Of a DNA stretch of 64,000 nt, positions 10,751 to 18,431 are shown piece after piece. The notes under the pieces are model-generated. The model had not been told where the DNA came from. It saw only the letters and a list, made by a program, of their open reading frames with translations, and made no database searches. Position 1 is the first letter of the stretch, and each line of letters opens with the position of its first letter. A program made the position numbers and the translations under genes. The DNA comes from Parashewanella spongiae (lineage in GTDB: Bacteria; Pseudomonadota; Gammaproteobacteria; Enterobacterales; Shewanellaceae): the NCBI RefSeq assembly GCF_004358345.1, contig NZ_CP037952.1:2914001-2978000 (forward strand), given 5' to 3'.

Positions 10751-11492
10751 AGGCCATAAAATTTCTGTAGTCATACCTGCACTGAATGAAGAAGCCGCGA
10801 TTCACAAAGTAATCAAAGGCTTATTTACTCTAAAAGTTGGCGAACATAGGATCATTGACGATATAATCGTCTGCGATAATGGCTCAACCGACAATACCGG
10901 TGTCGTCGCTATTGCTGCAGGTGCAGAAGCTGTCTCACAATCAACTCCAGGCTATGGTATAGCCTGTTTAACGGCTATAGCTCACTTATCTGAATGCGAC
11001 ATCGTCCTGTTTGTTGACGGAGACGATTCATGCTTTGCCGAACAAGCTCTCCCTATGCTTAACGGAATCATAAATGGTGATGATTTAGCCATTGGATCTC
11101 GTACATTAGGCCACATAGAAATTGGAGCCCTTACTGGGCCCCAATTATTTGGAAACTGGCTCTCAAGTCGTTTAATTACTCTTTTTTGGGGCCAAAAAAT
11201 TACCGATTTAGGGCCATTTAGGGCAATTAAAAGATCTTCTTTACAAACATTAGATATGGAAAATAAAACATTTGGTTGGACAGTCGAAATGCAGGTAAAA
11301 GCTATCATTCTAGGAATGCAAGTTAATGAGTATCCTGTTGACTCCAAAATACGCATTGGCCAATCAAAAATAAGTGGAACTGTTTCTGGTTCAATTAAAG
11401 CTGGGGTTGGAATTTTGTCTATGATAGCTAAATTATTTGTTAATCAAGCCCATTTTAAACGCCGCATAAAACAAACCGCTGAACAACTTTAA
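10743..11492 (+). CDS. Family 2 glycosyltransferase (dolichyl-phosphate-mannose synthase-like, no membrane anchor)
   Basis: 249 residues with SVVIPALNEEAAI at the N-terminus, CDNGSTDNTG, FVDGDDS (DxD-like metal site) and a C-terminal KITDLGPFRAI segment, the order seen in soluble GT2 enzymes of the DPM1/prenyl-phosphate type. No membrane segment is evident. Its start overlaps the preceding oxidoreductase and it is followed 17 bases later by the DUF547 gene. In many genomes a GT2 of this kind sits beside a DUF2064 transferase (TIGR04282/TIGR04283 pair named in arsenosugar loci). Here the DUF2064 gene is 1.8 kb downstream, across a MITE insertion, so the pair may have been contiguous once. Confidence 0.8.
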   Translation: MYKGHKISVVIPALNEEAAIHKVIKGLFTLKVGEHRIIDDIIVCDNGSTDNTGVVAIAAGAEAVSQSTPGYGIACLTAIAHLSECDIVLFVDGDDSCFAEQALPMLNGIINGDDLAIGSRTLGHIEIGALTGPQLFGNWLSSRLITLFWGQKITDLGPFRAIKRSSLQTLDMENKTFGWTVEMQVKAIILGMQVNEYPVDSKIRIGQSKISGTVSGSIKAGVGILSMIAKLFVNQAHFKRRIKQTAEQL

Positions 11493-11509
11493 AACGGGAA
11501 CTTGATGAT

Positions 11510-12346
11510 ATGACAAAGTTCAAATTCCTAATGCTACTGGTTTCATTAGTGTTTATAGGCGTTAGCATAAAGGCTTATTGTCTTTATCAAGCCATTAGCC
11601 CTAATGGGATAAGTTACTGGAATACTAGTAACGAAACTAATCAGCAAAAAATTGATCATAACCTGTGGCAGCAATTCCTATCAAAATATTTGACCAGTGA
11701 TGAAGAGTTAAGTATTAGATACATCAATTATGGTAGTGTAAATAATGAAGACAGAAAAATTCTGGATAAATATTTAAACCAATTACAATCTATTGATCCA
11801 AGGCACTATCAAAAAGATGTTCAACTGGCCTATTGGATTAATTTGTATAATGCTTTAACAGTACAAATTGTTCTGGAACATTACCCGATTGAGTCAATTA
11901 AAAATATAGGAGACGGGTTCACTGGCCCTTGGAACATGGAGCTTGTGACAATTTCAGGTCAAGCCGTTACCTTGAACCAAATTGAGCACGGAATCTTACG
12001 CGCTTTTTGGAAAGACAATCGAGTTCATTACGTCATTAACTGTGCCAGTATCGGTTGCCCAGACTTGCCAACACATGCATTCTCTAGTGATAATATTGAG
12101 CAGCAATTCAATATTGCTGCTATTCGATTTGTTAACCAAGAAAAAGCGGTGAAGTTTATTGATGGCAAATTACACTTATCCAGTATTTACAGTTGGTTTT
12201 CAGAGGATTTTGGATCGAGCACCTCTGCTACCATCGAACATGTTAAACAGTTTGCAAAGCCCACTCTAAAAGCGCAGCTTGATGAATTTTCTGCCGAAGT
12301 CGAGTTTGAATATGATTGGAGATTGAATGAAAATAAATCTAGATAG
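11510..12346 (+). CDS. DUF547 family protein with N-terminal signal anchor
   Basis: 278 residues. A hydrophobic N-terminus (residues about 3-25) suggests a signal anchor or signal peptide. The body has the DUF547 hallmarks: AYWINLYNALTV, then INCASIGCPDLP with its paired cysteines, and a final YDWRLN. The biochemical role of DUF547 is not established. The gene follows the GT2 by 17 bases and closes the tight operon that starts at 4595. DUF547 genes are often found with DUF2064/GT2 pairs, which supports a link with the arsenic block downstream. Confidence 0.8.
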   Translation: MTKFKFLMLLVSLVFIGVSIKAYCLYQAISPNGISYWNTSNETNQQKIDHNLWQQFLSKYLTSDEELSIRYINYGSVNNEDRKILDKYLNQLQSIDPRHYQKDVQLAYWINLYNALTVQIVLEHYPIESIKNIGDGFTGPWNMELVTISGQAVTLNQIEHGILRAFWKDNRVHYVINCASIGCPDLPTHAFSSDNIEQQFNIAAIRFVNQEKAVKFIDGKLHLSSIYSWFSEDFGSSTSATIEHVKQFAKPTLKAQLDEFSAEVEFEYDWRLNENKSR

Positions 12347-12495
12347 CGTTTAAGCTTCACGTTTTTAAATTAACAAAAGTGCCAAACATCCTTGATTGCT
12401 GATTTTAATAAATTTTATTTAACGTATAGCACCAAGACTTTAGGTAAGCTATTCGTTAAAATAGCAATAAGATTATTTATACCAAGACTAGAAGT

Positions 12496-12843
12496 ATGAG
12501 CCTACCAGTCGGAACTATAAGCGTCCGTTGGGATAATTTGCACCAAAAAATAACTCATGTAGAAGATTTGCATTTATTTGACTGTAATGCACAAAAACTC
12601 GTGATAAAAAGTGTTGCCGCCAATGATACTGAAGTTTACTTGTATCGCTACAAGAAACCCGTTGCGGATCAATTATTACCAAATTTACCAGAAGCTGTGA
12701 GCATACTACTTAACTCAAGCTCAAAACCTGCAATTAAAGGCATTCGTGATAGTTACACTTTTACAATAACCCAGCAACCCATAGAAAGCTGTAGCACTAA
12801 CAGTTTTTTAAAATCATTTTGCAACGTAATAAAAAAACTGTAA
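12496..12843 (+). CDS. Small protein of unknown function
   Basis: 115 residues, no signal peptide or membrane segment, and no family recognised. The sequence is a plausible soluble beta-rich fold (alternating hydrophobics in TISVRWDNL, KLVIKSVA and VYLYRYKK) with two cysteines near the C-terminus. It is 150 bases after the DUF547 gene on the same strand and is followed by MITE-rich DNA. Codon choice looks like that of its neighbours. It could be a real gene or the remnant of one. Confidence 0.5.
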   Translation: MSLPVGTISVRWDNLHQKITHVEDLHLFDCNAQKLVIKSVAANDTEVYLYRYKKPVADQLLPNLPEAVSILLNSSSKPAIKGIRDSYTFTITQQPIESCSTNSFLKSFCNVIKKL

Positions 12844-12959
12844 CTAAGCAAAGATATTAACCCCCTAACCTATACGGTTTGCTATCAACAATACTGTTTC
12901 ATTAGGAAGGTTGCGGAAGAAAGTATACCGATGAGTTCTCGTCACTCCAGCGCCGGCTA

Positions 12960-12989
12960 GAAACGAAGTAACGACAGTTTTGTATGTCG
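12960..12989. repeat. 30-bp repeat, second copy at 29249-29278
   Basis: A 30-base sequence beginning GAAACGAAGTAACGACAG is present without a mismatch at 12960-12989 and 29249-29278, both in non-coding, transposon-rich DNA. It does not code for anything recognisable. It is probably part of a dispersed element. Confidence 0.7.
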
Positions 12990-13014
12990 GTAACCACTAC
13001 TTGCTGCTATTCAT

Positions 13015-13174
13015 CTGACATTGCGCACACGGAATAGTTATGTGGTCCAGGTTGAATAAGAAATCACTTTTATCTGTATTTTACTTGAAATTAACCGATA
13101 TGAACATTTTTACAACGCAAAAGTGAGTAACCATTCATTAATTTCGGGTTTTTAATAAATGTGCTCAATGTCAG
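13015..13174. mobile_element. 160-bp MITE, copy 1, with 6-bp target-site duplication
   Basis: Ends are inverted repeats: CTGACATTGCGCACA on the left and the complement of CTGACATTGAGCACA on the right. The element is flanked by ATTCAT on both sides (13009-13014 and 13175-13180), a 6-bp target duplication. A second copy lies in opposite orientation at 18122-18283 and matches it along its whole length with scattered substitutions and small indels. No coding capacity, so it must be moved in trans. It separates the 4.6-12.8 kb operon from the arsenic operon. Confidence 0.9.
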
Positions 13175-13335
13175 ATTCATGCTTTGCAATCATTAATTAT
13201 TCTGCTTATATGAACGCTCCCAATCGGTTTATTTAGGTTAAAAATCAAATTTCAAAAAGATGGAAATTAAATTAACTCTGCTCAGGTCTTTTATCTTAAT
13301 AAAAATAATCAATGTGAAACGAATAAATAACAACT

Positions 13336-14043
13336 ATGACTACCGTGCTCCCAACTCTTGTCATCTTTTGCAAAAGACCTAAACTCCATCAAGGAAAACA
13401 AAGGCTTGCTGAAGACACATCACCAGAAATTACACTCCGTATCGCTGAATCACTTTTAGCTTGTGTTATTGAGGATGCTGAACATTGGCAAGGTAATGTG
13501 GTAGTTGCTTGTTCTAGTAAAAACGATATTAAGTGGGCTAAATCCAAATTTAGCAACGCGCGTGTTATCTCTCAGACGCCATTTGAGACTTCAGAATCCA
13601 TATTCAACCTCGGTGAACGCTTAAATTATGTTGATGATAAATTACGTTCTCAAGGCCACCAGCAATTAATTATGATCGGAACTGATGCTCCTATTCTTAA
13701 TCAAACTCATTTTGATGAAGTGGTTACCGCGCTTACATTTAATGATATTGCGCTCAGTCACGCTGATGATGGAGGAGTTGTAATCATGGCCAACAACTTA
13801 TATTGGCCAGATTTATCTGCGCTACCATGGAGCACGAATATATTATCTGATTCTTTGGCTCAGCTCTGTTCTGTGAAAGAATTGAATGTTCGTTACACAT
13901 TATCTGGTTATGATATTGATTATGTTTCTGATCTAAAAAAAGTATTTATCGATTTACAAACTGATAACCGTACAGCTCGCAAAGCCTTAGTGAGTCTTAT
14001 CGATGAATTGTTTCATTTCTCAGGGAAAGTTTCTCATGTCTAA
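13336..14043 (+). CDS. DUF2064 / TIGR04282-type transferase (arsenosugar-associated glycosyltransferase-like)
   Basis: 235 residues of the DUF2064 family, a GT-A/nucleotidyltransferase-like fold. Visible motifs are VIFCKRPKLHQGKQRLAE (degenerate form of the nucleotide-binding K-P-G-K-T-R-L segment), FNLGERL, LIMIGTDAPIL (metal-binding Asp) and SHADDGGVVIMA. Members are named arsenosugar biosynthesis glycosyltransferases when they lie beside arsM and radical SAM genes, as here. The suggested role is to process or transfer the arsenoribose unit, which is inference. The arsM start codon lies inside its last codons (8-base overlap). Confidence 0.8.
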   Translation: MTTVLPTLVIFCKRPKLHQGKQRLAEDTSPEITLRIAESLLACVIEDAEHWQGNVVVACSSKNDIKWAKSKFSNARVISQTPFETSESIFNLGERLNYVDDKLRSQGHQQLIMIGTDAPILNQTHFDEVVTALTFNDIALSHADDGGVVIMANNLYWPDLSALPWSTNILSDSLAQLCSVKELNVRYTLSGYDIDYVSDLKKVFIDLQTDNRTARKALVSLIDELFHFSGKVSHV

Positions 14044-15169
14044 TTCAACCAACTGTTGTTCACCTTCTCAAGCAAAATCGAACACTGATACCCATGACGC
14101 AGTAAAAGATTATTACGGTAAAGTATTAGCAGGCTCCGATGATTTACAAACCAATGCTTGTTGTACTGATGATGATTTAACTCCTGAGCTTAAATTAATT
14201 TTATCGAATATCCATGATGATGTATTAATTCGTTATTACGGCTGTGGTCTAGTTACCCCTGAATTACTTGAAGGCTGTCATGTACTTGATTTGGGATGTG
14301 GTGCAGGTCGTGATTGTTATGCCATCGCACAAATGGTTGGTGAACGCGGTTCCGTAACAGGTGTTGATATGACCGACGAGCAGCTTGATATTGCAAATAA
14401 ACATATCGATTACCACCGAATGAAATTTGGCTTTGATTGCGCAAACACCACCTTTTTAAAAGGATATATCGAAAAACTTAACGAACTCGATATTGCAGAC
14501 AATAGTTTCGATGTGGTTGTTTCAAATTGCGTAATTAACTTAAGCCCTGATAAAAACGCCGTTCTCAAAGAAATATTTCGAATTTTAAAACCCGGTGGTG
14601 AAATATATTTCTCCGATGTTTATGCTGATAAACGTGTACCAAACCACTTACGTCAAGATCCATTGCTCTATGGCGAGTGTTTAAGTGGCGCTCTGTATTG
14701 GAACGATTTTGAAAACCTTGCTAAATCAGTTGGGTTCACAGAGCCAAGATTAGTCAATAGCCGAGTTATCACTGTCGATAATGAACAATTAGCCAATCGG
14801 TTGGAAGATATTAAGTTTACCTCAGCAACTTACCGATTGTTTAAAGCGGTACATCTTGAGACAGATGCTCAAGACTATGGCCAATCAGTCAAATACCTTG
14901 GTTCGATTCCTCACAGCAAAGAATCTTTTAATTTCGATCAATCAACGACCTTTTATCAAAATAAGCTGGTTAATGTTAGCGGCAATACTTTTCACACGCT
15001 TCAACAATCAAGATTTTCCGAACACTTTGAGTTCAATGGAAGTTTTGAAAAACATTTAGGTTTATTTAAAGCTCAAATAAAAGCACTTGATTTTTCATCT
15101 CATAAAGATTCATTGAATGATTCAAGTTGTTGCACACCATCACCGGTAGTTAAAAAGAGTTGCTGTTAA
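14036..15169 (+). CDS. arsM: Arsenite S-adenosylmethionine methyltransferase
   Basis: Methylates As(III) with SAM to mono- and dimethylarsenicals. The start is the ATG at 14036 (MSNSTNCCSP), overlapping the upstream gene by eight bases; a longer reading frame upstream is less likely. 377 residues. The ArsM hallmark VKDYYGKVLAGSDDLQTNACC is near residue 25-45. The SAM site VLDLGCGAGRDCYAIAQ follows, then VVSNCVINLSPDK with the conserved arsenic-binding Cys and LKPGGEIYFSDVY. The C-terminus is cysteine-rich (SSCCTP and KKSCC), as in many ArsM proteins. It is the second gene of the arsenic operon and is immediately followed by the radical SAM gene (TAATG overlap). Confidence 0.93.
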   Translation: MSNSTNCCSPSQAKSNTDTHDAVKDYYGKVLAGSDDLQTNACCTDDDLTPELKLILSNIHDDVLIRYYGCGLVTPELLEGCHVLDLGCGAGRDCYAIAQMVGERGSVTGVDMTDEQLDIANKHIDYHRMKFGFDCANTTFLKGYIEKLNELDIADNSFDVVVSNCVINLSPDKNAVLKEIFRILKPGGEIYFSDVYADKRVPNHLRQDPLLYGECLSGALYWNDFENLAKSVGFTEPRLVNSRVITVDNEQLANRLEDIKFTSATYRLFKAVHLETDAQDYGQSVKYLGSIPHSKESFNFDQSTTFYQNKLVNVSGNTFHTLQQSRFSEHFEFNGSFEKHLGLFKAQIKALDFSSHKDSLNDSSCCTPSPVVKKSCC

Positions 15170-16086
15170 TGAGCCTTATTTCAGATAATCAACATTGGTC
15201 GATTACACCCACTGGTGATGCGAGAGGATATATTAAACCTCATGCTTTAAATGAACTTTGGTTTCATACTGGAACTAAATGTAATCTTGAATGTGACTTT
15301 TGTTTAGAAGGTTCTAGCCCATCTGATAAACGACTACAAACTCCAAAATTTGATGAAATAAAACCTTACATTGATGAAGCTCTTACACTTGGCGTCGAGC
15401 AATTCTCTTTTACAGGTGGAGAGCCCTTTCTCGCTAAAGATATAGTTGATATCTTAGATTACGCATCAAAATTTAAACCTTGTATTGTTTTGACGAATGG
15501 CACTGACCCTTTATTCAAACGGATAGAGTCACTTAAAACTTTACAGGCCAAAAATCAGCATGCAATTTCATTTAGGATCAGCATCGATTCGCCTATCGAA
15601 GCTGAGCATGATAATGGCCGTGGAACAGGCAATTTCGCTAAAGCATTTATTGGAATGAGGTTATTGCACAATAATGGTTTTAATGTGTCACTCGCTCGAC
15701 ATATGAGTAAAGGTGAAAATACAACATTAGTTGATAAGCAATATCAAGATCTATTTGAACTTAATGGCTTACCTTTTGACACACACATTGTTGCTTTTCC
15801 TGATTTTCTTCCCCCAGGTTCACTACCTAGTGTGCCGCATATAACGACAACTTGTATGACATCGTATCAAACCGAAGTTCAGCGGAAAAATTATATGTGT
15901 GCTACTTCAAAAATGATTATTAAAAAAAATGGTCAAATGCAAGTTTATGCGTGCACTTTAGTTGATGATGATGAAGATTATTTTCAAGCTATAACGCTTG
16001 TTGAAAGCATGACAAAACAAGTTAACTTAAAACACCATCGCTGTTATAGCTGTTTTGCATTCGGTGCCAGCTGTAGTGAAATGTGA
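15169..16086 (+). CDS. Radical SAM enzyme of the arsenic operon (ArsS/ArsL-like role inferred)
   Basis: 305 residues from the ATG at 15169, which overlaps the arsM stop. The 4Fe-4S/SAM motif CNLECDFC is at about residue 36-43, followed by the FTGGEPFL motif and FRISIDSP. The C-terminal 60 residues hold a second set of cysteines (YMCATSKM, VYACTL, HHRCYSCFAFGASC), reminiscent of a twitch/SPASM auxiliary-cluster domain. Known arsenosugar ArsS has a different architecture with a longer C-terminal domain, which this protein lacks. By context it could attach the 5'-deoxyadenosyl group to dimethylarsenite or carry out another As-C bond-forming step. That is inference. Confidence 0.75.
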   Translation: MSLISDNQHWSITPTGDARGYIKPHALNELWFHTGTKCNLECDFCLEGSSPSDKRLQTPKFDEIKPYIDEALTLGVEQFSFTGGEPFLAKDIVDILDYASKFKPCIVLTNGTDPLFKRIESLKTLQAKNQHAISFRISIDSPIEAEHDNGRGTGNFAKAFIGMRLLHNNGFNVSLARHMSKGENTTLVDKQYQDLFELNGLPFDTHIVAFPDFLPPGSLPSVPHITTTCMTSYQTEVQRKNYMCATSKMIIKKNGQMQVYACTLVDDDEDYFQAITLVESMTKQVNLKHHRCYSCFAFGASCSEM

Positions 16087-16095
16087 GGAAATACT

Positions 16096-16518
16096 ATGAA
16101 ATCTATCTTATTTTTATGCACAGGAAATTCATGCCGTAGTCAAATGGCTCATGGGCTTGCAAACTCTTTGCTCAGTGATAAATTTGTGAGTTATTCTGCT
16201 GGTATTGAGTCCCATGGGCTTAATCCATCTGCCGTTAAGGTTATGGATGAAATAGGCATAGATATTAGTCATCATCAGTCGAATACTTTATCTGAATTTA
16301 ATGACGAAAAGTTCGATTATGTGGTCGCAGTTTGTGAACACGCTGCAAGCAACTGCCCTACTTTCCCTGATCAAACTAATGTCATTACACGTCAGTTTGA
16401 TGACCCACCAAAGCTTGCTCAATTAGCAAAGTCACAAGAGGAAGCGCTTTCGCACTATCGTCGTGTACGAGACGAAATAAAAGATTGGATAACAAAATTA
16501 CCAGCTCAAGTGAGCTGA
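16096..16518 (+). CDS. arsC: Arsenate reductase, low-molecular-weight phosphatase/thioredoxin type
   Basis: 140 residues. The N-terminal P-loop CTGNSCRSQMAH is the signature of LMW-phosphatase-fold ArsC, and VAVCEHAASNCP supplies the second and third redox cysteines used in the disulfide cascade with thioredoxin. It reduces As(V) to As(III), the substrate of ArsM. A GAGGAAA ribosome site precedes the ATG ten bases after the radical SAM stop. Its presence makes an arsenic role for the operon hard to avoid. Confidence 0.92.
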   Translation: MKSILFLCTGNSCRSQMAHGLANSLLSDKFVSYSAGIESHGLNPSAVKVMDEIGIDISHHQSNTLSEFNDEKFDYVVAVCEHAASNCPTFPDQTNVITRQFDDPPKLAQLAKSQEEALSHYRRVRDEIKDWITKLPAQVS

Positions 16519-16535
16519 AAAGAAAGGAAAAAACT

Positions 16536-17384
16536 ATGTTAGCCGTTATTGGTGGAACAGGTATTTATAATATCGATGGTCTAATCACTATTGAAAAACA
16601 TGATGTTGATACGCCTTATGGCAAACCGTCTGCTGAAATTGTTCGCGGTGTATATCACGGCAAAGAAATTCTATTCTTACCTCGCCATGGTAGCAATCAT
16701 TCGTTGTTGCCATCTGAGGTAAATTATCAAGCTAATATTTGGTCATTAAAAAGCTTAGGCGTTAAACAAGTTATAGGTCTTTCTGCCGTTGGTAGTTTAC
16801 AACAAGACATTAAGCCTGGTGATCTGGCTATTGCTGATCAATATTTTGATTTTATTAAAAACACACGTGAAAAAACATTCTTTGGAAATGGGTTAGTTGC
16901 CCATGTATCAACGGCAGAGCCAACATGCAAAGCATTAGCTGACGCTTTATCTAATGCGGCAGAAAAGTGCGATATAAGTATTCATCGTAATAAAACATAC
17001 GCTTGTGTAGATGGGCCAAGACTTGGTACAAAAGCTGAAAGTTTATTTCTTAAAAATGCAGTTAATGCCGATTTAGTTGGTATGACAAATGTTCCAGAAG
17101 TTTTTTTGGCGCGTGAAGCACAAATTTGTTACTGCACAATAGGCATAGCAACCGATTATGATTGCTGGCAAGATGATCCGAAAGAGCATGTTACTGTTGA
17201 GCAAGTAATTAGCCGTTACGGTGCAAGCCTAGAAAGAGCAAAATTAGTTTTAGAAACCTACATTAAAGGTACTTCAGCGCGCTGTAGTAACCGTTGCAAC
17301 CATGCTTTAGAAAGTGCGGTATTGACACCAACCGAATCAATGACACAAGATCAAAAGAATTTATTTGAAGTATTATCTACTTAA
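16536..17384 (+). CDS. MTA phosphorylase-family nucleoside phosphorylase
   Basis: 282 residues from the ATG at 16536 (MLAVIGGTGIY), preceded by AAAGGAAA. The family signatures are all present: GGTGIYNIDG, LPRHGSNHSLLPSEVNYQAN, GLSAVGSLQ, the CVDGPRLGTKAES phosphate/ribose loop, GMTNVPEVFLAREA and ATDYDCWQDD. Family members phosphorolyse 5'-methylthioadenosine or inosine to adenine or hypoxanthine and a ribose-1-phosphate. In this operon a natural substrate would be a dimethylarsinoyl-adenosine made by ArsM and the radical SAM enzyme, releasing adenine and an arsenoribose-phosphate. The fold is certain; the arsenic substrate is inferred from neighbours. It is the last gene of the operon. Confidence 0.85.
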   Translation: MLAVIGGTGIYNIDGLITIEKHDVDTPYGKPSAEIVRGVYHGKEILFLPRHGSNHSLLPSEVNYQANIWSLKSLGVKQVIGLSAVGSLQQDIKPGDLAIADQYFDFIKNTREKTFFGNGLVAHVSTAEPTCKALADALSNAAEKCDISIHRNKTYACVDGPRLGTKAESLFLKNAVNADLVGMTNVPEVFLAREAQICYCTIGIATDYDCWQDDPKEHVTVEQVISRYGASLERAKLVLETYIKGTSARCSNRCNHALESAVLTPTESMTQDQKNLFEVLST

Positions 17385-17398
17385 CCAATTTTGATCTA

Positions 17399-17427
17399 TT
17401 AGGGTTAACTCATAAGATTAGCCCTAA
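17399..17427. terminator. Stem-loop between convergent genes
   Basis: TTAGGGTTA pairs with TAGCCCTAA across a short loop, in the 62 bases between the convergent phosphorylase and L,D-transpeptidase genes. It could serve both directions. No long T run follows on either strand. Confidence 0.5.
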
Positions 17428-17446
17428 ATCTAAAGCAAAATCACAC

Positions 17447-18088
17447 TTATTCACAAGCACTTAACTCGATGTAAACAGGACTCCCTTCTTGAATGAATGA
17501 AAACAAATCCACAATATCTTCATTTTTCATTCTTATACAACCATGTGACGCTTTTGAGCCAATTTTATATTCTTCATTAGTACCATGGAAATAGACATAG
17601 CGCTCAAAACTATCAACATTATTAAAAACTTCATTTCCGTTGTAATCTCGATGACCGTTACTTCCTTTATTGACGCCTTGCTCCTGACCTTTTAATTGCA
17701 AAATCCGAGTCAAAATATAATCGCCTTTCGGCTCAACAACTGGCTTACTCTTTAGTATTTCAACAATTTCATTCTGAGCTTTCCTACCCACAAAACGTTC
17801 GCCAATTGGAACCCCATCACCAATCCGTTTACTGATGATATGCATACCAAAAGGAGTACCACTACTATTTTTTAGGTTAGACGTTTTTTTAGATGTTGAT
17901 ATAGGGTAAGTTCTGTAAACTTCAAACTCTTTATTAAATACATAACATAACTGCTCTTGAGTATTAACTTGTATAGCAAAATTACTAATACCCCACTTTT
18001 GCAACGCACTGCAAGGGGATATATCCCTATGTTTCATTTGAAGTACCTTATAACTATCTGAATATAAATCATATGAACAATTTTGCAC
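17447..18088 (-). CDS. L,D-transpeptidase / YkuD domain protein
   Basis: 213 residues ending with the YkuD catalytic core: FHGTNEEYKIG, then SKASHGCIRMKNEDIVDLF (catalytic His and Cys in SHGCIRM). The segment GTPFGMHIISKRIGDG is also typical. Such enzymes make 3-3 peptidoglycan crosslinks or attach proteins, in the periplasm. No signal peptide is visible: translation would begin at a GTG at 18088, and a MITE (18122-18283) lies just upstream, so the original 5' end or promoter may have been disturbed. An internal ATG at residue 18 is an alternative start. Confidence 0.8.
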   Translation of the reverse strand: MQNCSYDLYSDSYKVLQMKHRDISPCSALQKWGISNFAIQVNTQEQLCYVFNKEFEVYRTYPISTSKKTSNLKNSSGTPFGMHIISKRIGDGVPIGERFVGRKAQNEIVEILKSKPVVEPKGDYILTRILQLKGQEQGVNKGSNGHRDYNGNEVFNNVDSFERYVYFHGTNEEYKIGSKASHGCIRMKNEDIVDLFSFIQEGSPVYIELSACE

Positions 18089-18121
18089 TCAGTACCCACT
18101 TGTTGTTCATGACTGGTATAA

Positions 18122-18283
18122 CTGACATTGAGCACATCTATTAAAAACCCAAAATTAATGAATGGTTACTCATTTTTTTCGTTGTAAAAATGTTCATACC
18201 GGTTAATTTTAAGTAAAACATAGATAAAAAGTGATTTCTTATTCAACCTTAACCATATAACTATTCCGTGTGCGCAATGTCAG
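18122..18283. mobile_element. 162-bp MITE, copy 2 (opposite orientation), with 6-bp target-site duplication
   Basis: Same element as 13015-13174, inverted. Ends are CTGACATTGAGCACA and the complement of CTGACATTGCGCACA. It is flanked by GTATAA on both sides (18116-18121 and 18284-18289). The different target duplications of the two copies show independent insertions. It lies 33 bases upstream of the L,D-transpeptidase start. The remaining 140 bases up to manB hold nothing recognisable. Confidence 0.9.
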
Positions 18284-18431
18284 GTATAAGCCTAAACCAC
18301 AATAGCACAAAGTTTAACTGTTAATATTGCATCATAAGGCGAAAGGATTATTGTCTCATTAACTTCTGCCAGTGAAATAGCAAAACAAACAGATCATGTA
18401 ATTTGTTAATAATGACAACTTAACACCCTAA

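Noticed and set aside
17965-18110. A frameshifted signal peptide for the L,D-transpeptidase (frame beginning MNNKWVLSAKLFI)
   Set aside because: That frame stops after 13 codons and joining it to the enzyme would need an unsupported frameshift.
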